Part shown: one piece after another, positions 43,740 through 51,915 of the stretch
Layout of the letters: each line of letters starts with the position of its first letter
How positions within the stretch are numbered: the first letter of the stretch is position 1
From: Salaquimonas sp041736675
GTDB lineage: Bacteria > Pseudomonadota > Alphaproteobacteria > Rhizobiales > Rhizobiaceae
Assembly (NCBI GenBank): GCA_041736675.1
Contig: JBGSTD010000010.1
Span: 7,338-71,337, forward strand
Direction: 5' to 3'
Length of the DNA: 64,000 nucleotides
The notes under the pieces: generated by a model
The model's database searches: none
What the model saw: the letters and a program-made list of their open reading frames with translations, nothing else
Told to the model about the DNA's origin: nothing
Translations under genes and position numbers: made by a program

Positions 43740-44345
43740 ATGAAAAGACTGGTTTTATTCCCTGTTGTCATGATCTGCTTTACGCTCAACGCTTATGCAG
43801 CTTCAGAAAAAGCCGTCCTCAACCCTCCTGCCGAGGGCTCGGTCAGCGTTGAAGAAGGCCTCGCAGCCTGGCAGCGCATTCATGAAGTCGTATCGCATCC
43901 ACGTTGCGCAAACTGCCATGTGGGCGAGGATAACCGGCCGATGTGGTCAGGCGCACACTACGGCAAGACACGCCCGCACGGGATGAACATCAATGCAGGC
44001 GAAAGCCGGATTGGTGCAGAAACACTTCAGTGTTCAACATGCCATACCAAACAGAATACAGAACTGTTGCATGGAGCGCCGGGTGCTGAAAACTGGCATC
44101 TGGCCCCTGTCGAAATGCAATGGTTCGGCAAAACTTCCGCTGAAATTTGCGCCCAGCTGAAAAACCCTGAAACCAATGGCAACCGCGATTTCATGGCACT
44201 AGCAGAACATGTAGGCTTTGATGAACTGGTCCACTGGGGCTGGAAGCCGGGTCCCGGCCGCGAGCCTGCACCTTATTCAATACAGCAACACACCGATGAC
44301 ATGCTGATATGGGGCGTTGCCGGCATGCCCTGCCCCGCAAACTGA
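43740..44345 (+). CDS. Dihaem cytochrome c associated with IorAB
   Basis: A 201-residue secreted protein with signal peptide (MKRLVLFPVVMICFTLNAYA) and two haem-binding motifs CANCH (56-60) and CSTCH (98-102). ATG 43740 follows AAAGGG; a GTG at 43725 overlapping the iorB stop is the alternative. A cytochrome in this position would take electrons from the Mo enzyme. The C-terminal half has several conserved-looking Trp, His and Met residues that could supply axial ligands. Directly follows iorB by 11 bp. Confidence 0.88.
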   Translation: MKRLVLFPVVMICFTLNAYAASEKAVLNPPAEGSVSVEEGLAAWQRIHEVVSHPRCANCHVGEDNRPMWSGAHYGKTRPHGMNINAGESRIGAETLQCSTCHTKQNTELLHGAPGAENWHLAPVEMQWFGKTSAEICAQLKNPETNGNRDFMALAEHVGFDELVHWGWKPGPGREPAPYSIQQHTDDMLIWGVAGMPCPAN

Positions 44346-44356
44346 GGATATGTCAG

Positions 44357-44704
44357 ATGAGCTCCCTGTTTTCACTCAAAAATGCTGCCATTCTTGTCTT
44401 CCTCGGCGCCATCCTGCACCTGATCACCCCTGTCCTTGCTGGCGGGTTGAATGATGATGCCATGTTCATGGTGTCGGGCGGCGTGATTTACGTGTTGTTT
44501 GCAATAGCCCTTTACCGCCAATGGCGTTGGGCAGCCTTTTTTGCCTTCCTGATGATGCTCGCAGGCACAATTATCAGCTTTGGCTTTTCAAATGGCGGAA
44601 CAACCATACCGGCCTGGCTTTATGCGGCCAACTCAATCGTCAGTCTGCTGGCGGCTTTCAGCCTGTTTGGTGCTTTATGGAGCAATAAACCTGTGCTGGC
44701 TTAA
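44357..44704 (+). CDS. Small four-helix membrane protein
   Basis: A 115-residue integral membrane protein with four predicted hydrophobic segments (about 8-27, 36-52, 57-78 and 84-110). ATG 44357 follows GAGGAT, 11 bp after the cytochrome gene, so it closes the ior operon. No family recognised. It could anchor the redox complex or move electrons into the membrane, but nothing in the sequence shows haem-binding residues. Confidence 0.7.
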   Translation: MSSLFSLKNAAILVFLGAILHLITPVLAGGLNDDAMFMVSGGVIYVLFAIALYRQWRWAAFFAFLMMLAGTIISFGFSNGGTTIPAWLYAANSIVSLLAAFSLFGALWSNKPVLA

Positions 44705-44765
44705 TCTCGAGAACTCGATTAATTCTGCGATTCCCTAAATTTGATTTTGAAAGGGTCAACGCATT

Positions 44766-45128
44766 TTGAACCAGAACCTGGACTTGGCTGATCGTCAATT
44801 GAAGGCATACAATGCACGTAATATCGATGAATTCATGGCGTGTTGGGCTGAAAACGCGAAATACTACGCTCATCCGGACCAATTATTAGCCAACGGAATT
44901 TCAGAGATAAGGCAACGGCATGTCCAACGTTTTGAAGACACGAACTTACATGGGAAATTGATCAGCAGAGTTTCTGTGGGAAAAACGGTTATTGATTACG
45001 AAACGGTAACCCGCACATTTCCTGATGGAATAGGTACTATGGACGTGGCAGCAATTTACGAAATTCAAGAGGGTAAGATACAAACGGCCTGGTTTATATT
45101 TGGAGAAGTGACCTTTTCGCACAAATAA
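44766..45128 (+). CDS. SnoaL-like (NTF2-fold) protein
   Basis: A 120-residue protein of the SnoaL-like/NTF2 superfamily: LADRQLKAYNARNIDEFMACWAENAKYYAHPDQ and the repeat of beta strands ending with AAIYEIQEGKIQTAWFIFGE. Function of this type ranges from cyclases to simple binding proteins and cannot be specified. The start is TTG at 44766, 11 bases after AAAGGG; there is no ATG in a better position. AT-richer than its neighbours. Confidence 0.7.
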   Translation: MNQNLDLADRQLKAYNARNIDEFMACWAENAKYYAHPDQLLANGISEIRQRHVQRFEDTNLHGKLISRVSVGKTVIDYETVTRTFPDGIGTMDVAAIYEIQEGKIQTAWFIFGEVTFSHK

Positions 45129-45200
45129 GTCAAAGAACTGACCTGTTTCAAAAGATCACTACTTAATAGCCATTTCAAATTAAAATGGGGTATTTACAAT

Positions 45201-46415
45201 CTAGGCAACCTGCCGCGCCAGTGCGCACTGTGACCACAGATCGCTCAACGAGCGCACCAGATGAGCAATGTCCTCATCGGTATGCAGTGGGCCGGGAGTA
45301 ATCCGCAACCGCTCGGTCTTGACCGGAACAGTCGGGTAATTGATTGGCTGGACATAGACACCGTAATTGTCGAGCAGGATATCGCTGATCCATTTCGCCT
45401 TCTTGGCGTCCCCCACCATCACCGGAATGATATGGCTGTCATTGGGCATGTAGGGAATACCCATTTTCTCAAGGCCGGCACGCACCTTGGCCACATTGGC
45501 ATTTTGCATGTTACGCTCAACCGCGCTCTGTTTCAGATGGCGAATTGAGGCAAGCGCTCCTGCAGCAAGCGCCGGCGGCAATGCGGTCGTGAAAATGAAC
45601 CCCGATGCAAACGAACGAATGAAATCGCAAAGCCTGGTAGACGCGGCGATATAACCGCCCATCACACCAAACGCCTTGCCAAGCGTGCCTTCAATCACAT
45701 CAAGCTGGTCCATCAGGCCGCGCTCTTCGGCAACACCGCCGCCGCGCGGGCCATACATGCCAACCGCGTGCACTTCGTCAAGATAGGTAAGCGCGCCATG
45801 TTTCCTGGCAACTTCACAAATCTCCTTGATCGGGGCAATGTCTCCATCCATCGAATAGACGGATTCAAAGGCAACGAGAATGGTTCGCCCCGGAGCAACT
45901 TTTGCCAGCTTGGCATCAAGATCGCGCCAGTCATTGTGCTTGAAAATATGCTTCTCGGCGCGTGAGTGACGTATGCCCTCAATCATCGAGGCATGATTTT
46001 TCTCATCAGAAAAAACCACACAATTGGGCAGCAGCGCGGCAAGGGTACCTAGGCTTGCCCAGTTGGACACATATCCTGAGGTGAACAGAAGCGCGCTTTC
46101 CTTGCCATGAAGATCGGCAAGTTCCTGTTCGAGCAGGACATGGGTATGGTTGGTGCCTGAAATATTGCGGGTTCCGCCTGCGCCGGTGCCATAGGCATCA
46201 ATCGCATTTTTCATTGCGTCCATGACATCGGGATTTTGCCCCATGCCAAGATAGTCATTCGAGCACCAGACAGTTACATCTCGGGTTTCACCCTGGAAAT
46301 GGCGCTTGGCCTTTGGGAAGCTGCCTGCATGGCGTTCAAGATCCGCAAAGACCCTGTAGCGGCCATCCTTGTGTAAAGCATCCAGCTTTTCCTCGAAAAA
46401 TGCCTCGAAATCCAT
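45201..46415 (-). CDS. hemA: 5-aminolevulinate synthase (C4 pathway)
   Basis: The PLP enzyme that condenses glycine and succinyl-CoA to 5-aminolevulinate, the first step of haem synthesis in Alphaproteobacteria. ATG 46415 gives MDFEAFFEEKLDALHKDGRY, the rhizobial HemA start; the frame is open 24 codons further upstream. Other signatures are TVWCSNDYLGMGQNPDV, FSDEKNHASMIEGIRHSRAEKHIFKHND, YLDEVHAVGMYGPRGGG and TLGKAFGVMGGYIAAS with the PLP lysine. Length 404 matches the family. The nearby cytochrome c genes are potential consumers of haem. Confidence 0.97.
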   Translation of the reverse strand: MDFEAFFEEKLDALHKDGRYRVFADLERHAGSFPKAKRHFQGETRDVTVWCSNDYLGMGQNPDVMDAMKNAIDAYGTGAGGTRNISGTNHTHVLLEQELADLHGKESALLFTSGYVSNWASLGTLAALLPNCVVFSDEKNHASMIEGIRHSRAEKHIFKHNDWRDLDAKLAKVAPGRTILVAFESVYSMDGDIAPIKEICEVARKHGALTYLDEVHAVGMYGPRGGGVAEERGLMDQLDVIEGTLGKAFGVMGGYIAASTRLCDFIRSFASGFIFTTALPPALAAGALASIRHLKQSAVERNMQNANVAKVRAGLEKMGIPYMPNDSHIIPVMVGDAKKAKWISDILLDNYGVYVQPINYPTVPVKTERLRITPGPLHTDEDIAHLVRSLSDLWSQCALARQVA

Positions 46416-46539
46416 CCCTCTGTCCCTGTGTTGGTGGATCAATTCATGATTGATCTGTTTTTTATCAACTTTACCGCGCGAGGCCAACCCCTGCGAGATG
46501 TCTGGTTTGCTTGACTATCTGTCAAGTTAACCCGGCTGA

Positions 46540-46932
46540 TTATTGAGCCGGGCTGAACTGTTTGAGATAAGCAATGACATTTTCAACTTCGTCTTCCTTT
46601 TTCAGGCCTGCAAAGCTCATCTTGTTGCCTTTTACATATCCTTTTGGATCTGCAAGATAGGCAGCGATGGTTTCTTCGTTCCACACCAGTCCGCCCGTGC
46701 CTGCCTCGGTCATGCCTTTTGAGTATTTGAAATCACCCATGGTGCCAGCTGTGCGCCCAAAGACGCCTTGCAGTGACGGGCCGACTTTTTTGGCATCGCT
46801 GTCAACAACGTGGCAGGCGGCACACTTCTTGAATACTTTTTCACCCGCCTCGATATCACCATCGGCAAAGGATGGCGAAACCGAAAAACCGACCATACCA
46901 AGGGCAACCAAAAAACCGGAAAGCTTTTTCAT
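46540..46932 (-). CDS. Soluble cytochrome c (c2/c550-like)
   Basis: A 130-residue periplasmic class I cytochrome with signal peptide (MKKLSGFLVALGMVGFSVSP, cleaved near FADGD), haem motif CAACH (37-41) and an NKMSFAG segment with Met105 as the probable sixth ligand. YVKGNKMSFAGLKKEDE is typical of cytochrome c2-like carriers between the bc1 complex and oxidases. An FNR/FixK-type box lies about 130 bp upstream. Confidence 0.9.
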   Translation of the reverse strand: MKKLSGFLVALGMVGFSVSPSFADGDIEAGEKVFKKCAACHVVDSDAKKVGPSLQGVFGRTAGTMGDFKYSKGMTEAGTGGLVWNEETIAAYLADPKGYVKGNKMSFAGLKKEDEVENVIAYLKQFSPAQ

Positions 46933-47061
46933 TCATTTCTCCAAAGACTGTTCAAAGGGACATCAAAACTATTTAACATATTTTGAGCGTTGATGCCGCG
47001 CAATAAACACGATTCCAAATCAAATTCCCTTGTGCAATATGACGCATCAACGACAAAAACG

Positions 47062-47075
47062 TTGATCTGTGTCAA
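47062..47075. promoter_or_regulatory. FNR/FixK-type box
   Basis: TTGATCTGTGTCAA matches the half-site pattern TTGA-N6-TCAA, one base from the FixK/FnrL consensus TTGAT-N4-ATCAA. It lies in the 303-bp divergent region between the cytochrome c gene (start 46932) and the extensin-like gene (start 47236), and fits oxygen-responsive control of the cytochrome. Besides this box no gene is visible in the region. Confidence 0.45.
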
Positions 47076-47235
47076 ATCGCCAAAAAGTGTGATGTTTAAC
47101 CGGCAACCTTTTTCAAGTTAAAGACTTGTATCAGCCAGAGCCAACTCGGGTCGCCAAATTGAAATAGATGAAATAACCTATGTATTTCATTTGGTTGACT
47201 TACTTAGCATCTCCAAGCCCCTGAAGGGTGTTTTC

Positions 47236-48093
47236 ATGAAAAACCGGTTGTATCTTCACATATTTTTTCTTGCTGTCATTTTTTTGACTACTGATTGCAT
47301 ATCGCCGCAACTAGCCGCTGCTGTTGAAATTCCCGTTCCCACCAGACGGCCCGTGAGCACGACACCAGACAGCCGCTCTTCTACCGAAGCTGAAACAAAG
47401 GGAAACAAAGGGGCAATGCCCGAAATCTCCTCGAATCTGCCGAATAAGACCGGAGAAATGACGACAATTTTGGATGCTGCGGAAATTGCCTGCCGCACGC
47501 AATTGTTGACACTCGGTGCCAGGTTCGAAGCGATACCACAAATTGCCGGCAAAGAAGGCTGCGGGATAGAATCGCCTCTGTTGTTGAAGGAAGTGGCGCC
47601 TGGCGTCAAACTGGAGCCGCAAGCAGAGATCAATTGCAAAACGGCTCTGGCAACGGTCAACTGGGTTGGCCAAGTGGTATTGCCTGCGCTTCGTACCGGT
47701 TTTCCGGAAAGAAGGCTTGTATCAATCCGGCAAGCCTCAACCTATGTTTGCCGCCCGCGAAACAATGTCGAAGGCAGCAAACTTTCAGAACACGCAACCG
47801 GCAATGCGATTGATATTGCCGCTTTCAACTTTCAAAAGGAAAAGCCGATCATCATCGCGCCGCGCCAGCGAACCGGCCAGATGGAGGAAGCCTTTCAGAA
47901 AGCCGTCCGCTTTGGTGCCTGCCCACATTTCACCACTGTCCTTGGTCCTTATAGCGACGCCAGCCATGCCGAACATCTGCATTTTGACATGGCTGAGCGC
48001 AGAGGCGGATACCGCCTGTGCGACCTGCCAACGCTGCCAAATGACAAGGATTCAAAAAAGGATTCGGCAATTGGGAAGACCAGCGCCGAATAA
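47236..48093 (+). CDS. Extensin-like C-terminal domain protein
   Basis: A 285-residue secreted protein. ATG 47236 (MKNRLYLHIFFLAVIFLTT) follows AAGGG and starts a signal peptide; then a Pro/Ser/Thr-rich linker (about 30-75) and the extensin-like domain from CRTQLLTLGARFEAIP to the end. The domain contains LSEHATGNAIDIAAF and ASHAEHLHFDM, with the His/Asp/His set of the M15-like zinc peptidase fold, suggesting a peptidoglycan-type carboxypeptidase or a wall-binding protein. Six Cys could form disulfides. Confidence 0.87.
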   Translation: MKNRLYLHIFFLAVIFLTTDCISPQLAAAVEIPVPTRRPVSTTPDSRSSTEAETKGNKGAMPEISSNLPNKTGEMTTILDAAEIACRTQLLTLGARFEAIPQIAGKEGCGIESPLLLKEVAPGVKLEPQAEINCKTALATVNWVGQVVLPALRTGFPERRLVSIRQASTYVCRPRNNVEGSKLSEHATGNAIDIAAFNFQKEKPIIIAPRQRTGQMEEAFQKAVRFGACPHFTTVLGPYSDASHAEHLHFDMAERRGGYRLCDLPTLPNDKDSKKDSAIGKTSAE

Positions 48094-48101
48094 TGCAAAT
48101 A

Positions 48102-49406
48102 TCAGCCGATGACCGAAAAGCTGGACTCCATGTTGATTTCGCGGTTGCGCGAGCAGAAGTCGAGTTTCACCACCTTGTCGATGTGTTCCAGATGAAAGCT
48201 GAGTGGATCGCGGTCGTGGTCATGCCCTGCTTCACACGCCTCGATAATATGGGCCATGATCTTGCCTGCAACAGGTGCATTCTTGAACTGGTTTCCGCTG
48301 GTCCCGCATGCCATGTAAAAGCCGGGCAAATCACTCTTGTCGTAAATCGGCATCCAGTCTTCGGAGACGTCATAGAGAGCCACAACCCCTTTGGCTGTGT
48401 CGGGAATGCCAAGTTTGGGAAGGCGCTGCCCAACCCGCATCACCATGGTTTTCCACTGGGTGGTGAAATTGTGGTCAAAGGTATCGGGATCATCCACCCA
48501 TTCACGGTCATCACATTCAGGATCCTCTGAACCGATCAGGATATTACCCCGGCCTTCGGTGCGCACATAGGTCGAGATATCGCTGTCCGAATAGACGATG
48601 CCGTAGTCGGGTGCGAAACCTTCAGGGGCAGGTACATGGGCAACTTCGTGGCGCAGCGCACGCGTCGACATCTTCATTGTTGAAGCAACACCGGCCATCT
48701 CGTTGATCTTCGACGAATGGGGCCCGGCCACATTGACCACAACAGGCGAGGAAATCACCTTTCCGTTGTCAAGTTCAACTCCGCTGACACGGCCGTTTTC
48801 GGTGAGGATTTTGACCACAGCGCGATTGAACATAAACTTCGCGCCATGCGCCTCGGCCGCGCGCTGTGCATTGTGGGCCGACAGTTTCGGATCATTGACA
48901 TAACCGCCGCGGGGAAAAAATACCGCCCCTGGGATCATGCCGCCATTGGGTTCGCCAAAATGCTCATCGTCAACACGCTTCGCCGGGGAATAGGTCTGCA
49001 AGTCAGCATGCGGCATGTACTTTGGAATATCCTCGGTCTTTACCTCCACAAAGGGGCAATTGACCTGCTTCATGATTTCCATGCCCTTTTTAAGGTATCC
49101 GTTATGCTCGGTCTTGATGACGAGGCATCCCGTATCATGGTAGGTGATCATGCCATGGTCGTCCGCAACGCCCATGTAATCATCCCAGTTTTTCCAGTAG
49201 TGCCAGCCTTCAAAGGCAATGGCACAGGTTTCAAAGGCCGAGTAATAGGTGCGGATGATAGCGCACGAACCGGAAGTCGAGCCGTAACCTGCCTCAGGCA
49301 ACTTGTCTATGGAGAGCGTCTTGTAGCCTTTTTTTGCCAGTTCGAAGGCCGTGCAGGCACCAATTACCCCTGCTCCAATGATGATCGCGTCATATTTTTC
49401 CAACAT
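48102..49406 (-). CDS. FAD-dependent amine oxidoreductase (DAO family)
   Basis: A 434-residue DAO-type flavoenzyme similar in outline to sarcosine or dimethylglycine oxidases. ATG 49406 gives MLEKYDAIIIGAGVIGACTA with the FAD-binding glycine motif. GYGSTSGSCAIIRTYYS may hold the covalent or second FAD loop, and FYMACGTSGNQFKNAPVAGK closes the FAD domain. No signal peptide. Substrate unassigned. It is divergent from the urease operon, with 270 bp between, and ends 9 bp from the extensin-like gene. Confidence 0.85.
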   Translation of the reverse strand: MLEKYDAIIIGAGVIGACTAFELAKKGYKTLSIDKLPEAGYGSTSGSCAIIRTYYSAFETCAIAFEGWHYWKNWDDYMGVADDHGMITYHDTGCLVIKTEHNGYLKKGMEIMKQVNCPFVEVKTEDIPKYMPHADLQTYSPAKRVDDEHFGEPNGGMIPGAVFFPRGGYVNDPKLSAHNAQRAAEAHGAKFMFNRAVVKILTENGRVSGVELDNGKVISSPVVVNVAGPHSSKINEMAGVASTMKMSTRALRHEVAHVPAPEGFAPDYGIVYSDSDISTYVRTEGRGNILIGSEDPECDDREWVDDPDTFDHNFTTQWKTMVMRVGQRLPKLGIPDTAKGVVALYDVSEDWMPIYDKSDLPGFYMACGTSGNQFKNAPVAGKIMAHIIEACEAGHDHDRDPLSFHLEHIDKVVKLDFCSRNREINMESSFSVIG

Positions 49407-49676
49407 TATGTTTTCCTGATTGTGCCTGAGCATGGTTCCTTGATTGCAATATGCGGCAGGCTTCCCGTTTTCCCGAGACGAAAACCGACACAAAAGGATA
49501 ATTTCAAGCCTACCGTGTTTTCCTCTTTTAAAGAATTGCGCATATCGACAAGCGTTGCTAGCGTCCGCGATGAGAAATGCTGGCCGGTTATAAACCTGAA
49601 AGCAAAAGCACTGCCGGAGATACAGAATGACGCTTCCAGCCAAAGCCCTTTGCGTCCTGCCAGGGGTTCACTCGGT

Positions 49677-50522
49677 ATGACGATGCTGCAGCCCGTTCTT
49701 CCGGCTGAAATTTCTCCGCAGCGCAGCCGTGGCAACGGTCGGCTCACTATTAAGCACTTCGCCGGAAAATCCCGCATCGACACCCTCTATCAGGAGGGAT
49801 GCGCTAAAATCCGGATCCCCGCAAGCCATGATCATTCATGCCTGGAAGCAGTGATGATAAACACTTCCGGCGGCATGACAGGCGGCGACAGGCTCGAATG
49901 GCATTTTACCGCAGGGAAAAACACAGAAGCGGTGATCACCACACAGGCTTGCGAGCGAATTTACAAATCGGACAGCGACATTGCCAGAACCGACGTCCAA
50001 CTGGAAATCGAAGACGGGGCGCGCCTTTCCTGGCTGCCGCAGGAAACCATCCTGTTCAACGATGGCAATTATGATCGCACGGTGACAATCGACATGGCCA
50101 GTAGTGCCCGATTGTTGTTTGTCGAGCCGGTCATCTTTGGCCGCGGCAAGATGGGCGAACGCATCGACAACGGCTGCTTTCGCGACCAGTGGCGCATCCG
50201 TCGCAATGGCCAAATCGTGCATGCCGAAAACTTTGCGATCAAAGGTCAGGTTTCGGACCAACTGCAATCAGCAGCAATTGCCGATAGCAACCACGCCTTT
50301 GCCACCCTTGTGCTGATTGCACCTGGAGCAGAAGCAAAACTTGAAACCGCACGCCAAATTATCGGCAGGAATGGCGGTGCATCCTTTTGGGAAACTGCCA
50401 AATGTGGCAAGCTAATTGCAAGGCTAATGGCAAAAGACGGCTACGAACTGCGCAAGACATTGATTCCGCTCATTGCATTGCTCAATGAAGGAGCAGCATT
50501 GCCTAAATGTTGGTCACTTTAA
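49677..50522 (+). CDS. ureD: Urease accessory protein UreD
   Basis: UreD, with UreF and UreG, forms the complex that inserts nickel and CO2 into urease apoenzyme. The protein core GRLTIKHFAGKSRIDTLYQEG, AVMINTSGGMTGGDRLEWH, ITTQACERIYKS and WLPQETILFNDGNYDRT is typical. The frame is open far upstream, opposite to the FAD oxidoreductase gene; ATG 49677, preceded by AGGGG, gives 281 residues, a normal length, and is preferred. It is the first gene of the urease cluster. Confidence 0.93.
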   Translation: MTMLQPVLPAEISPQRSRGNGRLTIKHFAGKSRIDTLYQEGCAKIRIPASHDHSCLEAVMINTSGGMTGGDRLEWHFTAGKNTEAVITTQACERIYKSDSDIARTDVQLEIEDGARLSWLPQETILFNDGNYDRTVTIDMASSARLLFVEPVIFGRGKMGERIDNGCFRDQWRIRRNGQIVHAENFAIKGQVSDQLQSAAIADSNHAFATLVLIAPGAEAKLETARQIIGRNGGASFWETAKCGKLIARLMAKDGYELRKTLIPLIALLNEGAALPKCWSL

Positions 50523-50543
50523 CGACAGGGATAAGGACTTCAA

Positions 50544-50846
50544 ATGAATTTGACCCCAAGGGAAAAAGACAAACTGCTGATCTCGATGGCCGCCATGGTT
50601 GCCCGCAAGCGTCTCGAGCGCGGCGTTAAACTCAATCATCCCGAGGCCATCGCCCTGATCACCGATTTCGTCGTCGAGGGCGCACGCGATGGCCGCTCTG
50701 TCGCGGACCTGATGGAGGCCGGTGCCCATGTGATCACCCGCGCCCAGTGCATGGAAGGCATCGCTGAAATGATCCACGATGTGCAGGTCGAGGCAACTTT
50801 TCCTGATGGAACCAAACTGGTTACCGTCCACCAGCCAATTCGATAG
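50544..50846 (+). CDS. ureA: Urease gamma subunit UreA
   Basis: The 100-residue gamma subunit, the smallest part of the (alpha-beta-gamma)3 urease. MNLTPREKDKLLISMAAMVA, RKRLERGVKLNHPEAIALI, GRSVADLMEAGAHVITRAQCMEGI and a final VQVEATFPDGTKLVTVHQPI are diagnostic. AAGGAC lies before the ATG. It is 21 bp after ureD and 8 bp before ureB. Confidence 0.98.
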   Translation: MNLTPREKDKLLISMAAMVARKRLERGVKLNHPEAIALITDFVVEGARDGRSVADLMEAGAHVITRAQCMEGIAEMIHDVQVEATFPDGTKLVTVHQPIR

Positions 50847-50854
50847 GAACGCAA

Positions 50855-51160
50855 ATGATCCCCGGTGAAATCTTTACTCCAAAAGGCGATATAACCTTCA
50901 ACGAAGGTGCCGCAACAATCACCCTGAAGATTTCAAATACGGGTGACCGCCCGGTTCAGGTGGGTAGCCACTACCATTTTTACGAGACCAATGCGGCGCT
51001 GGAGTTTGACCGCGAGGCAGCCCGCGGCATGCGCCTAGACATAGCGCCGGGAACCGCCGTGCGCTTCGAACCCGGCCAGTCGCGCGATGTGACGCTTATT
51101 CCACTTGGCGGCAAGCGCGAGGTCTATGGCTTCAATCAAAAAGTGATGGGTAAACTGTGA
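50855..51160 (+). CDS. ureB: Urease beta subunit UreB
   Basis: The 101-residue beta subunit: MIPGEIFTPKGDITFNEGA, SNTGDRPVQVGSHYHFYETNAALEFDREAARGMRLDIAPGTAVRFEPGQ and LGGKREVYGFNQKVMGKL are hallmarks. Separate ureA, ureB and ureC genes show the usual bacterial three-subunit urease. The GTG start of the next gene overlaps the ureB stop by 4 bp (GTGA). Confidence 0.98.
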   Translation: MIPGEIFTPKGDITFNEGAATITLKISNTGDRPVQVGSHYHFYETNAALEFDREAARGMRLDIAPGTAVRFEPGQSRDVTLIPLGGKREVYGFNQKVMGKL

Positions 51161-51597
51161 CCCGTAGCCTCCCCCGCATACTTGGCTTACTTGTCTTTGC
51201 CGCCTTTCTGGCGGGAAATCCCGTACGCGCCCAGCAATCAGAACCGCCGCTCAACTGCGAAGAGCCGATGGACCAGTCGTCGATGACCCAATGTGCCTAT
51301 CTCGCCTGGGAGACCGCCGACAAGGAACTGAACACGGTCTGGAAAACTGCCATCAAGGATGCAAGGGACGCCGATGCGGAAATGAAATCCTACGGCAGTG
51401 ACGATGGCCGCCCGGGTTATGAGGACACGCTGCTGAAAGCCCAACGCGCCTGGATTGCCTTTCGCGATGCCCATTGCGAATATTCAGGCTTTGAAGCCCG
51501 CGGCGGCTCGATGGAGCCGATGCTGGTAGGCATCTGCCTTGAGCAACTGACGCTGGAGCGCACTATGCAATTGAAAACAGAAAGTGGTGAGCAATGA
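51157..51597 (+). CDS. LprI-type lysozyme-inhibitor domain protein in the urease operon
   Basis: A 146-residue secreted protein with signal peptide (SLPRILGLLVFAAFLAGNPVRA) and a DUF1311/LprI domain: NCEEPMDQSSMTQCAYLAWETADKELNTVWK, AQRAWIAFRDAHCEYSGFEARGGSMEPM and GICLEQLTLERTMQL, with four Cys arranged as in the family. M. tuberculosis LprI inhibits lysozyme; here the role is unknown. GTG 51157 overlaps ureB and the stop overlaps the next start (ATGA), so it is tightly coupled in the operon. Confidence 0.87.
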   Translation: MTRSLPRILGLLVFAAFLAGNPVRAQQSEPPLNCEEPMDQSSMTQCAYLAWETADKELNTVWKTAIKDARDADAEMKSYGSDDGRPGYEDTLLKAQRAWIAFRDAHCEYSGFEARGGSMEPMLVGICLEQLTLERTMQLKTESGEQ

Positions 51598-51899
51598 ACC
51601 CGTTTGACCCTTTTGGATATTGGAAGACACTCTCGGACGTGACCCGGACCGCCATCGATTCCCAATCGGTTATCATGATGCGTACCCTTGGCATGGCTGG
51701 CCTGTGGAATTCGTCATCCAATGAAAATCACATGATGATCCGCGAGAAACAGGCAGCGGCAATCAAGTCCGCAACCAATGTCGCCTTGGCCATCGGTCAG
51801 GGTAAAAGTCCGGCTGAAATCACGCAATCAGCGATCAAACCATACAAACAGAAAACCAGAGCAAATTCAAAACGCCTGCAAAAGCGCGGATTGCGCTGA
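51594..51899 (+). CDS. Hypothetical protein between ureB and ureC
   Basis: A 101-residue protein, mostly helical: NPFDPFGYWKTLSDVTRTAI, QSVIMMRTLGMAGLWNSSSN and a Lys/Arg-rich tail. No family recognised. The Phe/Tyr/Met-rich amphipathic start resembles phasin-like granule-binding proteins, but no firm link is visible. It overlaps the preceding LprI-type gene by 4 bp and lies 16 bp before ureC, so it is part of the urease operon. Small unassigned genes at this position appear in other rhizobial urease clusters as well. Confidence 0.7.
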   Translation: MNPFDPFGYWKTLSDVTRTAIDSQSVIMMRTLGMAGLWNSSSNENHMMIREKQAAAIKSATNVALAIGQGKSPAEITQSAIKPYKQKTRANSKRLQKRGLR

Positions 51900-51915
51900 T
51901 ATACCGGAGATCCCC

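Noticed and set aside
48717..49676. Upstream extension of the ureD frame (to 601 residues)
   Set aside because: It is antisense to the FAD oxidoreductase gene; UreD homology begins after about 49700.
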